DNA from: Bacillota bacterium
GTDB lineage: Bacteria; Bacillota; Sulfobacillia; RBS10-35; JAJYVN01
Assembly: GCA_021806565.1 (NCBI GenBank)
Contig: JAJZXK010000003.1
Coordinates: 1 to 64,000, forward strand
Direction: 5' to 3'
DNA: 64,000 bases
The notes under the pieces were generated by a model. That model made no database searches. It was not told where the DNA came from and saw only the letters and a program-made list of their open reading frames with translations. Shown here piece by piece: positions 53,348-62,637 of the stretch (the first letter of the stretch is position 1; each line of letters starts with the position of its first letter). A program made the position numbers and the translations under genes.

Positions 53348-54364
53348 CGCGGCCCGACGCCGGACCGAGCCGGCGGGGACGCCCGCCAGATGAGCCCAGG
53401 CCGCCACCAACCGCTCCTGCGCGCCGTCCAGACCGATGCCGCGCAACTGGGCCCCGGCGGAGGTCGGATGGCCGCCGCCGCCCAAAAGGTGCGCCAGCGG
53501 CAGCACATCGTGGCCGCGGGAGCGGAAGCGCAGCCGCACCCCCTGGACACCCTCCTGCAGCACGACCAACACGCCGCCGGCGGGAGGCGAAAGGTGCGTC
53601 GGGAGCATGGCGTGCTCGTACGGGCCGATCCCGTGGCGCCTGGGCTGGTCGACCGTCACCGCCACCGCGGCCAACGGCGGCGCCCCCGGTGCGGTGAGCC
53701 AGCCCATCGCCCCTTCGACCTCCGCCAGCAGGGCCCAGAACCCGGGCGAGCGGCGGTGAAAACGCTCGGCGGCGGCCCCACAATCCGCCCCGGACCGGGC
53801 GAACCGTTCGGCCCAGGCGAAGGCGTCCGGTCCACCGACCTCGCGGAAGCCGGAGGTGTCGCCGAGCAGACCCGCATAGAGCGTAGTGGCCAGAGCGCCG
53901 TCCGCCTCCACCCCGAGCGCGTCGGCCAGCGCCGCCACCAAACAGGTGCAGGACGGGGCCGGAGTCACCCAGTCGGCCTCCACCCCGAAGCCTGGGTTGT
54001 CCTCATGGTGGTCGAGGCAGAAGGTGACCGGCCCGGGAACCTGCAGCCGCTCGGGACGCGCCGTGTCGACGGCGATGCGGACCGCCGCCGCCGCGTCCGC
54101 CCGTTGCAGCGCCGGGTCCAGCACCCAGGCGTGGAGATCCGGCACCTCCGGCGCCTCGACCCGGGCGCGCTTACCCATGTGGCGCAGCACGGTGCAGAGT
54201 GCCGCGGCCGAAGCCAGAGCATCCACATCCGGCAGCACGTGCGGCACGATCACGAACCCGTCCGCCCCGTTCAGCCCCGCAACCAACGCGCGCGGTACCG
54301 TCAGGCCGCCCGCCAACCCGTCCCGCTCCCCTTCCAGCCACCGGGGCCGCACCCAGGCGGCCAT
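53333..54364 (-). CDS. DHH-family phosphoesterase (NrnA-like)
   Basis: VIVPHVLPDVDALASAAALC...FCLDHHEDNP...GLLGDTSGFR...LLGGGGHPTSAGAQ. Confidence 0.87.
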   Translation of the reverse strand: MAAWVRPRWLEGERDGLAGGLTVPRALVAGLNGADGFVIVPHVLPDVDALASAAALCTVLRHMGKRARVEAPEVPDLHAWVLDPALQRADAAAAVRIAVDTARPERLQVPGPVTFCLDHHEDNPGFGVEADWVTPAPSCTCLVAALADALGVEADGALATTLYAGLLGDTSGFREVGGPDAFAWAERFARSGADCGAAAERFHRRSPGFWALLAEVEGAMGWLTAPGAPPLAAVAVTVDQPRRHGIGPYEHAMLPTHLSPPAGGVLVVLQEGVQGVRLRFRSRGHDVLPLAHLLGGGGHPTSAGAQLRGIGLDGAQERLVAAWAHLAGVPAGSVRRRAAASPV

Positions 54365-54413
54365 CCGCCGGCTGCCTGCACATCAAAGTGCGGCGCGCCG
54401 CCAAGGCGGGGCG

Positions 54414-54683
54414 TCAGCGCGCCGGCGGGGCCTTGCCGGTCCCGGCCGCGCGAGCATGCGGCGCGCGGCCTTCCGCATCTGCCCGGCCGCGGGGAGCGGC
54501 GGCGGCGCGCCGCAGGTAGCGGACGAACCAGGAGTCCTCCCCGCCGTCCCCGGAGACACGCAGGAACCGTGAGAAGTTGTCCTCGTTAGCGCGGGATGTC
54601 CCCCGCGGCGTATCCGGCCCCAAAACCGCCTGCCCCCCATGCCCACCCAGGACACGCCGCCGACCGGCCACGGACCCAGACAC
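54414..54683 (-). CDS. Hypothetical small protein
   Basis: GTG start overlaps the stop of the desaturase-like gene (TAGTG); low-complexity C-terminus. Confidence 0.25.
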   Translation of the reverse strand: MSGSVAGRRRVLGGHGGQAVLGPDTPRGTSRANEDNFSRFLRVSGDGGEDSWFVRYLRRAAAAPRGRADAEGRAPHARAAGTGKAPPAR

Positions 54684-55597
54684 TACGCCAAGGCGGTGCT
54701 TCGACCGGCCGCAATCCGCTGCGCCAAACGGCCCAGCCGGTCGCGGTGGGCAAGAATCTGATAGCGCGCCTCGATGGCCCCGGCCAGGGTCGGCTGTAAC
54801 TGCGCGATGCGCCAGTGGCGGACCAACGTCTCGACCACCTGATGATAATACTCGCAGGGGCCGTAGCCGGCATGGTTGGCGATCATGCGCATGCGGGAAC
54901 GGAAATCGGGCATGCCGCGTCCTGGCATGTTGAAATCGCGCAACACCCGCGCGATCGGCCAGACGTAGTTGGGATCGGCCTGCAGGTGCGCGGCGATCAC
55001 ATCGCGATAGAAGGTGTAGTGGAGCGTCTCGTCCCGCGCCAGCCGCAGGAGGATGCGCGCCAGAGCCGGGTCCTGTTCGGCGCCCGCCCCGGCCACGCTC
55101 TGGTAGAAGGCACGCGTGGCCAACTCTTGGATCGTGGTGCAGACCATCATCTCGATGGGCGTCTGGTATTCGCCTTCAAACCCCTGTTCCATCACCTCGT
55201 GGCGCAGGCGGTGCAGGTGCTCCGCCTCACCGTTGCGCGTCAGCAGCAGGTAGGTCTGCAGGAGGTCGCTGTGCTGATCCTCCTCGGCGGTCCAGGCGCG
55301 CAGGAAGTCGTGGAGGACGGTGAGGCTGCCGCGAAACATCCCGTCCAGTGCGGTCGTGAACCACGGCAGATTAGCCTCCGTCAGCAACGCCGTCTCGACC
55401 GCCACATACATGGGCTCGCTCAGGCGCCGCTGCTGCGGCGTCCACGGCACACGTTGCAGGTCGCGGCCCTGCTCCCATGGCAAGAGGGACGCATAGCTCC
55501 AGTCCACCCCGCGGGCGGCCTCGCGATGCCGGACCAACAACTGTCGCAACTTGGGCTCCAGGGTCGCATCGACCCGGGTGAAGACAGCGAAATCCAC
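54683..55597 (-). CDS. Ferritin-like acyl-ACP desaturase family protein
   Basis: LRAWTAEEDQHSDLLQTYLL...MVCTTIQELATRAFYQSVA...LARDETLHYTFYRDVI di-iron ligands. Confidence 0.85.
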   Translation of the reverse strand: MDFAVFTRVDATLEPKLRQLLVRHREAARGVDWSYASLLPWEQGRDLQRVPWTPQQRRLSEPMYVAVETALLTEANLPWFTTALDGMFRGSLTVLHDFLRAWTAEEDQHSDLLQTYLLLTRNGEAEHLHRLRHEVMEQGFEGEYQTPIEMMVCTTIQELATRAFYQSVAGAGAEQDPALARILLRLARDETLHYTFYRDVIAAHLQADPNYVWPIARVLRDFNMPGRGMPDFRSRMRMIANHAGYGPCEYYHQVVETLVRHWRIAQLQPTLAGAIEARYQILAHRDRLGRLAQRIAAGRSTALA

Positions 55598-55988
55598 GGA
55601 ACCATCCCCCTCCGCCGCACAGCGCGAGCGTACGACCTTGCGGGGCTTGGGCCCAACCGCAGGCCGCCGGCGCGGGCCGCGGAACCGGCCGCGTCGCGCC
55701 CAAAGAGGACGGTGCTGCAAAAGGATGGCACATGGCCGTGCCCGATCAGACCGGGCACCCAACCACCAAGCGGAACCCGCAACCGCAGCCTACCACAGCC
55801 ACAGGACCGGGTCACCTTCCGACATTTTCCACACCCACCCCGTCACCGTTGCCTGGGGCACCATCGGCCACACCGGAGGCGGGCGGGCCGGAGCCGATCG
55901 CCCGCCCGCCCGGCACCCGGGATCCCAGATGCGCCGGACCACACAAACCACCTGTCGCGACGCCCTCCTGAGTTGGTAGGCTGGCACC

Positions 55989-56459
55989 ATGGAGACGGTG
56001 TATGAGGCTGCAGGCGGGGCCGGGGGCCTGCTGCGCCTGGCGCAGGCGTGGCATGCCAGGGTGATGGCCGACAAGGTCGTGGCGCACGCGTTCAGCCACG
56101 GCTTTGACCCTCAACACGTCGAGCGCCTGGCGGCGTATTGGTGCGAATCCCTCGGCGGGCCGGCAACCTTCTCCGAGCGGTATGGCGACGAAAGCTCGGT
56201 GGTGCGCGTGCACAGCGGCAACGGCCGCCACGAGGAGATGGACCGCCGCGCGATCGCCTGTTTCGACCAAGCCTTGGCCGACACCGGTCTTTTTCCCGAC
56301 GACCGGCTCCGCCAGACCCTCCACGACTACTTCACCTGGGCCACCACGACCACGATGGCTCGCTATCCGCGCTCCGCCGGCGATGTCCCATCGGGCCTGC
56401 GCATCCCGCGCTGGTCCTGGAATGGAGCCGTCCAGGGATCAGGACCGGCCGAGGCCTGA
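55989..56459 (+). CDS. Truncated hemoglobin-like (group II type) globin
   Basis: METVYEAAGGAGGLLRLAQAWHARVMAD...AYWCESLGGPATFSERYGDESSVVRVHSGNGRHEEMDRRAIACFDQAL. Confidence 0.75.
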   Translation: METVYEAAGGAGGLLRLAQAWHARVMADKVVAHAFSHGFDPQHVERLAAYWCESLGGPATFSERYGDESSVVRVHSGNGRHEEMDRRAIACFDQALADTGLFPDDRLRQTLHDYFTWATTTTMARYPRSAGDVPSGLRIPRWSWNGAVQGSGPAEA

Positions 56460-56755
56460 GCGCGGCAGACGCGAGAGCGCCCGCACACCTCACATTTCAG
56501 GTCTCTCGAAGAAAGCACCACAGGCCAAGCGCGCCCCCCGGCGCGCGGCGCGCAACACCAGGCGGAAGCATTTGAAGCATTGGGTACAGAAGCGACTCCT
56601 CTCCGCGTCCGCCCACCTGACCATCTGGCCGCCGGCCGACCACCACCGGAGGTTGGACACACCGTCCGCCGCCGGCCTGAACGGCTCCGACAACCCCGCA
56701 CCCAGAGGCCGGATTCGACCCCCCATACACCAGGGCTGCCGTCCAGATACACCAC

Positions 56756-56785
56756 TTGACAACCGCCTGGAATGCGCGCTAGCAT
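56756..56785 (+). promoter_or_regulatory. Sigma-A-type promoter for cysC
   Basis: TTGACA (56756-56761), 18-nt spacer, TAGCAT (56780-56785). Confidence 0.6.
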
Positions 56786-56795
56786 CCAGGCACGG

Positions 56796-56829
56796 TAATA
56801 CACTAATTCCGATCGGGAACAGTGCATTA
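56796..56829. promoter_or_regulatory. 34-bp imperfect palindromic operator-like site upstream of cysC
   Basis: TAATACACTAATTCCGATCGGGAACAGTGCATTA; outer arms 8/9 and core CCGATCGG. Confidence 0.6.
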
Positions 56830-56841
56830 GGGGGAAGCTGG

Positions 56842-57432
56842 ATGGCCACCACCACGCGCGCCGACCGCCTGGAGCAGGGCTTCACCGTTTGGTTCACGGG
56901 GCTTTCGGGTGCAGGCAAGTCCACGCTCAGCAAGGCGCTGGCCGCCGAGTTGCTGCGCAGGGGACGCCGAGTCGAGGTGCTGGACGGTGACGAAGTGCGC
57001 ACCAACCTCAGCCGGGGCTTGGGCTTTTCGCGCGAGGACCGCGACGAAAACGTCCAGCGCATCGCCTACGTCTGCCAACTGCTGACGCGCCACGGTGTGG
57101 CCGTGCTGTCGGCGGCCATCTCCCCCTACCAGGAGGCACGGGCACAGGCGCGCGCGCGCATCGGCGCGTTCGTGGAGGTCTACGTGCAGTGCCCGATCCC
57201 GGAGTTGGTGCGGCGCGACGTCAAGGGCCTCTATGCGCGCGCCCTGCGGGGTGAGATCCAGCACTTCACCGGCATCAGCGACCCGTACGAACCACCGGCG
57301 CACCCCGACGTCGTCGTCGACAGCGGCAGCGAAAGCGTGGGCGCCTCGTTGGAGCGCATCGTCCGCCACCTCGAACTGCGCGGCTACATCCCGGTGGCCA
57401 TGGCCGAACCCGGCGCGGCCGACGCCGACTAG
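56842..57432 (+). CDS. cysC: Adenylyl-sulfate kinase
   Basis: VWFTGLSGAGKSTLSKALAAEL...VEVLDGDEVRTNLSRGLGFSREDRDENVQRI. Confidence 0.95.
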   Translation: MATTTRADRLEQGFTVWFTGLSGAGKSTLSKALAAELLRRGRRVEVLDGDEVRTNLSRGLGFSREDRDENVQRIAYVCQLLTRHGVAVLSAAISPYQEARAQARARIGAFVEVYVQCPIPELVRRDVKGLYARALRGEIQHFTGISDPYEPPAHPDVVVDSGSESVGASLERIVRHLELRGYIPVAMAEPGAADAD

Positions 57433-57464
57433 CCGCCAGACGCCGATAGGGAGGCACAAACGCA

Positions 57465-59096
57465 ATGGATATCCCCGCCGGGGCGGCTCGCCCCCAGGCG
57501 CCGGCCCCGACGATGGCCGACGTGCTCAAACGCAACGCGATCGAGCGGCTAAAGCAGGAGTTGCACCCATTGGAGATCCGCCATCAGCTCGACCGGCTGA
57601 TCACCGCCGGCTACGAAGCGGTGGCGGAAGAGGACATCGTCCGCCTGCAATGGTACGGACTGTACCATGACAAGCCGAAGGTCGGGACGTTCATGCTGCG
57701 CGTCAAGCTCCCCGCCGGGGAGGTCACACCCGACCAACTGCGGACGATCGCCCGCATCAGCCGGCGCTACGGTCGCGAGGAGGCCGAACTGACGACGCGC
57801 CAGAATGTGCAACTGCACTGGCTGACACTGCCCGACCTTCCCGATGTCTTCGACGCGTTGGAACGGGTCGGCCTGTCGATGGCGGGCGGGTGCGGCGACA
57901 CGGTGCGCAACATCACCGGTTGCCCGCTATCGGGCCTCGACTCCGAGGAACTGTTCGACGCGCGTCCCTTTGTCGCGGCGGCGGCGCGCTTTTTCTACGG
58001 CAACCGCGAGTACAGCAACCTGCCGCGCAAGCACAAGATCACGATCTCCGCCTGCCCGCACCAGTGCAACGCGCCGGAAATCAACTGCATCGCGCTGGTC
58101 GGGACGAAAGACGCGGCAGGGCGCAACGGCTTCGCGATCCGGCTCGGCGGCGGCCTGTCGACCGCACCGCGCATCAGCCGTGACATCGGGGTGTTCGTGC
58201 CCGCGGACCAGGACGAGGTGATCGCGGTACTGCGCGCCGTGATCGACGTCTGGTCCTCCGATATGAAGTACCGCATGAGCCGCGCGAAGGCACGCCTCAA
58301 ATTCGCCGTCGACGACATGGGAGCGGAAGGCTACCGGCAGCGGGTGGAAGCCAGACTCGGGCGTCCCCTGGCCGAAGGGGTCGCGCCGCTGCCTCCACCG
58401 GGACCCCACCTCCACCTTGGCGTCATGGCCCAAAAGGACCCACAGCGGCGCGCCGTCGGCTTCCCGGTGTTCCTCGGCATCTGCCGCGGTCCCCAACTGG
58501 AGGCGATCGCCGACCTGGCATCGGAGTACGGCTCCGGCATCCGCCTGACCCGCCAGCAGAACCTGATCCTGACCGATCTGGCGGCGGACTCGGTGGACAC
58601 GGTGATCGCCCGTATGGCGGAGATCGGCTTCCGCCTCGACGTCAACGGACTGCGCGGCTCGGCGATCGGATGCACCGGCAGCCCGCTTTGCAACTACGCC
58701 GTCGGCGAGACCAAGGCCAAGCTCGCCACCATCGTCGCGCACCTCGAGCAGCGGTTCGGGAACGCGGTCTCGGCCCTACGCCTCAACCTGGACGGCTGCC
58801 CGCACGCCTGCGCGCAGCACTTCATCGGCGACATCGGGTTACAGGGCACCAGCCTGCGCGGTTCCGACGGTGGCAAGATCGAGGCCTACGACATCTTCGT
58901 CCGCGGCGGACAGGGCTCGGAGGCGGCCATCGGCCGGCCCCTGGTACGCAGGGTACCGACCGACGTGGTCACCGGCTGCGTCGAGCGACTGGTCGGCGCC
59001 TACCTTGAGGGCCACCGGGACGGCGAGAGCTACCGCGCGTTCTTTGAACGCACCGTGGACGCGGAGATCCTGGCCATCGCGGGAGCCGCGGGCTGA
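57465..59096 (+). CDS. Siroheme/[4Fe-4S] nitrite/sulfite reductase, assimilatory sulfite reductase likely from context
   Basis: TTRQNVQLHWL...GCGDTVRNITGCP...CTGSPLCNYAVGETK...LDGCPHACAQHFIGDIGLQG. Confidence 0.9.
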   Translation: MDIPAGAARPQAPAPTMADVLKRNAIERLKQELHPLEIRHQLDRLITAGYEAVAEEDIVRLQWYGLYHDKPKVGTFMLRVKLPAGEVTPDQLRTIARISRRYGREEAELTTRQNVQLHWLTLPDLPDVFDALERVGLSMAGGCGDTVRNITGCPLSGLDSEELFDARPFVAAAARFFYGNREYSNLPRKHKITISACPHQCNAPEINCIALVGTKDAAGRNGFAIRLGGGLSTAPRISRDIGVFVPADQDEVIAVLRAVIDVWSSDMKYRMSRAKARLKFAVDDMGAEGYRQRVEARLGRPLAEGVAPLPPPGPHLHLGVMAQKDPQRRAVGFPVFLGICRGPQLEAIADLASEYGSGIRLTRQQNLILTDLAADSVDTVIARMAEIGFRLDVNGLRGSAIGCTGSPLCNYAVGETKAKLATIVAHLEQRFGNAVSALRLNLDGCPHACAQHFIGDIGLQGTSLRGSDGGKIEAYDIFVRGGQGSEAAIGRPLVRRVPTDVVTGCVERLVGAYLEGHRDGESYRAFFERTVDAEILAIAGAAG

Positions 59097-59125
59097 AGCG
59101 CGAGAAGCGGCAGGGGGCGAAAGGC

Positions 59126-59956
59126 ATGGCGGAGACCGCCGAGCAGCGGGTACTGCTCGATGATTATGAAGTGGGCGAGCTCGCCGTCGAGTTCGACGAC
59201 CGGCCGGCCGAGGAGATCGTGGCATGGGCCATCGAGCGTTTCGGCCACCGGCTCGCGATCTGCAGCTCGCTGCAGGCCGAGAGCGTCGTGCTCTTGGATA
59301 TGGCGTGGCGGATTGACCCGCAGGTACGCGTCTTCACCGTCGACACCGGGCGCATGCCCCAGGAGACCCACGTGCTGATCGACCGCATCCGCGACCGCTA
59401 CGGGGTGCAGATCGAGGTGGTCCACCCGGACGCCGAGGAACTGTCCCGCATGACGACGCGGTATGGCAGCAACCTCTTCTACGAGAGCGTGGCCAAGCGG
59501 CTCCTGTGCTGCGAGGTGCGCAAGGTCGAGCCGCTCAAGCGCAAGCTGGCCGAGTTGGACGCCTGGGTGACCGGCCTGCGGCGTGAGCACTGGCCGACGC
59601 GCAGCAACATCCGCAAGATCGACATCGACCACGACCACGACGGCATCGTGAAGCTCAACCCGTTGGCCGACTGGATCCACGACGATGTCTGGACCTACAT
59701 CCGCGACCACGACGTCCCGTCGCACGACCTCTACGCCCAGGGCTACACCAGCATCTCCTGCACCTGCTGCACGCGCCCCACGAAACCTGGCGAAGACCCG
59801 CGCGCCGGACGCTGGTGGTGGGAAAAGGGCGCACCCAAGGAGTGCGGTATGCACTGCTCCCTGGAAACCGGCGGTTTCGAACACGAGTTGGACGCCCTGC
59901 TCGATGACGTCCTGCGCGGCAAGGCCCCGGAGACGGCGAAGGCGGGTTCGGACTGA
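59126..59956 (+). CDS. cysH: Phosphoadenylyl-/adenylyl-sulfate reductase (iron-sulfur type)
   Basis: SSLQAESVVLLDM...FTVDTGRMPQETH...LLCCEVRKVEPLKRKL...SCTCCTRPTKPGEDPRAGRWWWEKGAPKECGMHC. Confidence 0.93.
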   Translation: MAETAEQRVLLDDYEVGELAVEFDDRPAEEIVAWAIERFGHRLAICSSLQAESVVLLDMAWRIDPQVRVFTVDTGRMPQETHVLIDRIRDRYGVQIEVVHPDAEELSRMTTRYGSNLFYESVAKRLLCCEVRKVEPLKRKLAELDAWVTGLRREHWPTRSNIRKIDIDHDHDGIVKLNPLADWIHDDVWTYIRDHDVPSHDLYAQGYTSISCTCCTRPTKPGEDPRAGRWWWEKGAPKECGMHCSLETGGFEHELDALLDDVLRGKAPETAKAGSD

Positions 59957-60009
59957 GGCGCGTCCCGGGCCCCGTCCCGTCCTGCGGTCGGCGGTGCTCC
60001 CCCAGCGGA

Positions 60010-60027
60010 GCCCCGCCGCGGCGGGGC
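60010..60027. terminator. 18-bp perfect palindrome after cysH (possible terminator)
   Basis: GCCCCGCCGCGGCGGGGC. Confidence 0.35.
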
Positions 60028-60061
60028 GGCGGATCCGCTCCACCCGGAGGGCGAGCGCGCT

Positions 60062-60177
60062 GCCACGCGGCTTGGTAGCTGATGCCTTGCTCCTTCGCCC
60101 ATCTGCTCAGTTTCATGCCTACAGTTTCTCACAGGCGCTGATACGTCTAGATATTACTTGTCAACAGTTAATGCCCC
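60062..60177 (-). mobile_element. Solo IS607-like left end with truncated tnpA start
   Basis: Reverse strand GGGGCATTAACTGTTGACAAGTAATATCTA...CCTGTGAGAAACTGTAGGC-ATG; MKLSRWAKEQGISYQAAW; matches 35940..36055. Confidence 0.8.
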
Positions 60178-60400
60178 GCGAAAACACCACCGCCGGCCCC
60201 GGTTCGGCTCATGGTGGCGGGCGGGTGTGGTGGGAGGGAGGAGGAACTCAGGGCGACGGCGCGAGCCATGGTTCGGCGCAGCAAACCCAGACCCTCCAGC
60301 CGGACTCCGCCAAGCGCCGGACGTATAAGCTGACATCCAGCGGGACGGTGGCGGCCGTGGCCCCGATGCGCACTGCAATCCGCGCCTGGGAGGTCGGCGC

Positions 60401-61852
60401 ATGCGGACCCGGCGGGACGTGCTGAAATGGGCCGCGTGTGCGTTCGCGCCGGCCGTCTTGGCGGGTTGCGGGCCCTTTGCGACAACCGCCATGAGAGGGC
60501 GGCTGCGGATCGGGATCGTCGGCCTACCGGGCCACATCGCCGACGGCCTCGCCAAGGCGCTCACAGCCTGTTTTCAAGCGTTCGCCCGCCAAGACCGCGT
60601 CGCGACTCGGCTTGAAGTCTCCGCTTACGCCATGCCCCCGCTGCAGTGGTATCGGTGCCGTCCTGGGGGCCCGTGCGGACCGGCCACGACCCGACATGGA
60701 TCCGGCCTCTTCCACGTGGGCCCATCCGCCAAGGACCCTCAACTATCGGGGAGCCGCGGCGGCCTGTTCGTGCGCGGCCGCACCGCACTGGGGCTGGTGT
60801 ACGGGGAATCGCCTCCACCGGCCGTGGCCGCGAGTGTGGACGCCCTACGGGTGGCGGGCCCCGACATCATCATCGCCTACTCCACCTGGTCCTATTGGAT
60901 CACGCCCATCGCGACCCCCTTGATCGATATGCAAAAGACGTATGCCGAGCATCTTTCCGGGGTGGCGCCGTCCGTGATCGAACACGGGATGTTGCTCTCT
61001 CCACAGGAGGGGTTGCAGCCGTACGGCGCCCCGCTGCTCCGCGATCCCCTGGCACTGTTCGTCCCGCCCGCGCTGGACGGGCTGAACCCGCACCAGGCGC
61101 CCTGGACCTGGGATGGTCTCGCGCGCTTGCTCAAACGCGCGAACCCGCCCGTCGGCGGAGGCGGCTTTCTGGCCACGGCCTCCTATCCAGAAGGCGCGGA
61201 AAGTGCCCTATCCATCCTGCTCGCGCAGGGCGGATCACTCGGCAGGGTCGCGCGCGGCCGCGTCATCCCCACCGGCGATACGGCCGCCGCGCGGGATGCC
61301 CTTCGCCTCTGGGGGCGGCTGGTCCACTCCGGAAAACCCACCTGGGTACCGGAGGGCGCCCCGGCCAACGGGACCACGCTTGCCGCGATGGTGTCGGTCA
61401 CTGCGCAGCATCTGTGGTCTCCGCTCTGGCTGGATCGGTTTCAGTGGAACCCGACCTGGCCGTGTTGGCCGCTTCCCGCCGGACCCAGGGGACCATTGGT
61501 GCCGTGCACCTACCTGACCGCGTTCATCAACGCCGGCAACGCAAGCGGCTCGCTGGCGCAGGATTTCGTGGCGTTTCTGTGGGGGAGCAGGGCCCAGGTC
61601 CTGCTCCTTGCCGCGGGCGTCGGCCTGCCGCTGCGCCCGCAGCCGGGCGGCAGGATGTCTCTGCTCACCCGGCTCTATCCGTGGATCGGGGATCCATCCG
61701 CCTTCGGCAACGCGGACGCCGACATCCGGATCAGCCAATTGTTCCACGGCGTGGGCGGGATACGGGACGCCGCTCCCCTCTACGGCGTGGTGGATGCGTT
61801 CCAACGCAAACTGCTGCGGATCCAGCAACCGACCGCACCCGCCACGGCCTGA
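60401..61852 (+). CDS. Extracytoplasmic solute-binding lipoprotein (Tat-like signal plus lipobox)
   Basis: MRTRRDVLKWAACAFAPAVLAGC; later regions resemble bacterial family 1 solute-binding proteins. Confidence 0.65.
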   Translation: MRTRRDVLKWAACAFAPAVLAGCGPFATTAMRGRLRIGIVGLPGHIADGLAKALTACFQAFARQDRVATRLEVSAYAMPPLQWYRCRPGGPCGPATTRHGSGLFHVGPSAKDPQLSGSRGGLFVRGRTALGLVYGESPPPAVAASVDALRVAGPDIIIAYSTWSYWITPIATPLIDMQKTYAEHLSGVAPSVIEHGMLLSPQEGLQPYGAPLLRDPLALFVPPALDGLNPHQAPWTWDGLARLLKRANPPVGGGGFLATASYPEGAESALSILLAQGGSLGRVARGRVIPTGDTAAARDALRLWGRLVHSGKPTWVPEGAPANGTTLAAMVSVTAQHLWSPLWLDRFQWNPTWPCWPLPAGPRGPLVPCTYLTAFINAGNASGSLAQDFVAFLWGSRAQVLLLAAGVGLPLRPQPGGRMSLLTRLYPWIGDPSAFGNADADIRISQLFHGVGGIRDAAPLYGVVDAFQRKLLRIQQPTAPATA

Positions 61853-62147
61853 GGCGTCCCACGGGCACGCGCCGGCCGCCACGCCGGCGTCCTCTACGGG
61901 CGGCGATCGCAGGAGACGCCGGCGGGCGGTAAGAACACCTTCCGCGTGATCCGAGCCCCACAGACGCCGTCACGATGGCGGACGGCCGGACCAGACCACG
62001 GACGGCGCCCCCCCACCACAGCGGCCCGTGGAGCGCTCCGCGGGTGTGGAGAACCCCTCGCGCAGATCCCGGGGTATCGGCGCGGCGGCCCGCGATGCGG
62101 CGGCGCCCGGACCCGACAGGCGAGATTGCACTCTGGAGGCGTCCACG

Positions 62148-62606
62148 ATGGACAGGTTGACCCTCGATCAGGCGGCCCGCGACGTTCTGGAACCCGAACT
62201 CACCGCCCTCCTGGCCGAAGTCGGTCCGGAAGCACGGGGACGCTGGCAGGCCGTGTTCGACGAAGTGGCGGCGGGCGGGGTCTCCGGCGATCAACTGGAG
62301 GCTCTGGAGCAACTCCTGGCCATGGGCATCGAAACCGGGCGCTTCGAGCGGACGCAGGGGCGCGCCGCGGACACGCTCGCCCGGGGGCTTTATGCGCGCA
62401 CGCCGGGCGGGCAGGCACGCGCGCAACAGGCGGACGCGGTCAACTCCGCCCTGAAAGCGTTGGCGGGCAACGTGCTCGAGTCGGTGCGCTTCACGCCGGA
62501 CGGCCCCACTGGCTGCCGCGTCACCCTGGAAACCGGCCGGGGTGAGATCTCCCTGCGCATCGACCGCCAGGGCATCCGCCTGGACAGCGTCGGGGTCGGC
62601 GGCTGA
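62148..62606 (+). CDS. Hypothetical protein
   Basis: Strong ggagg RBS; MDRLTLDQAARDVLEPELTALLAEVGPEARGRW...; helix-rich then beta-rich tail. Confidence 0.6.
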   Translation: MDRLTLDQAARDVLEPELTALLAEVGPEARGRWQAVFDEVAAGGVSGDQLEALEQLLAMGIETGRFERTQGRAADTLARGLYARTPGGQARAQQADAVNSALKALAGNVLESVRFTPDGPTGCRVTLETGRGEISLRIDRQGIRLDSVGVGG

Positions 62607-62637
62607 ACCGGCTGGCGATGGCGTAGCGGGAGGGCGC

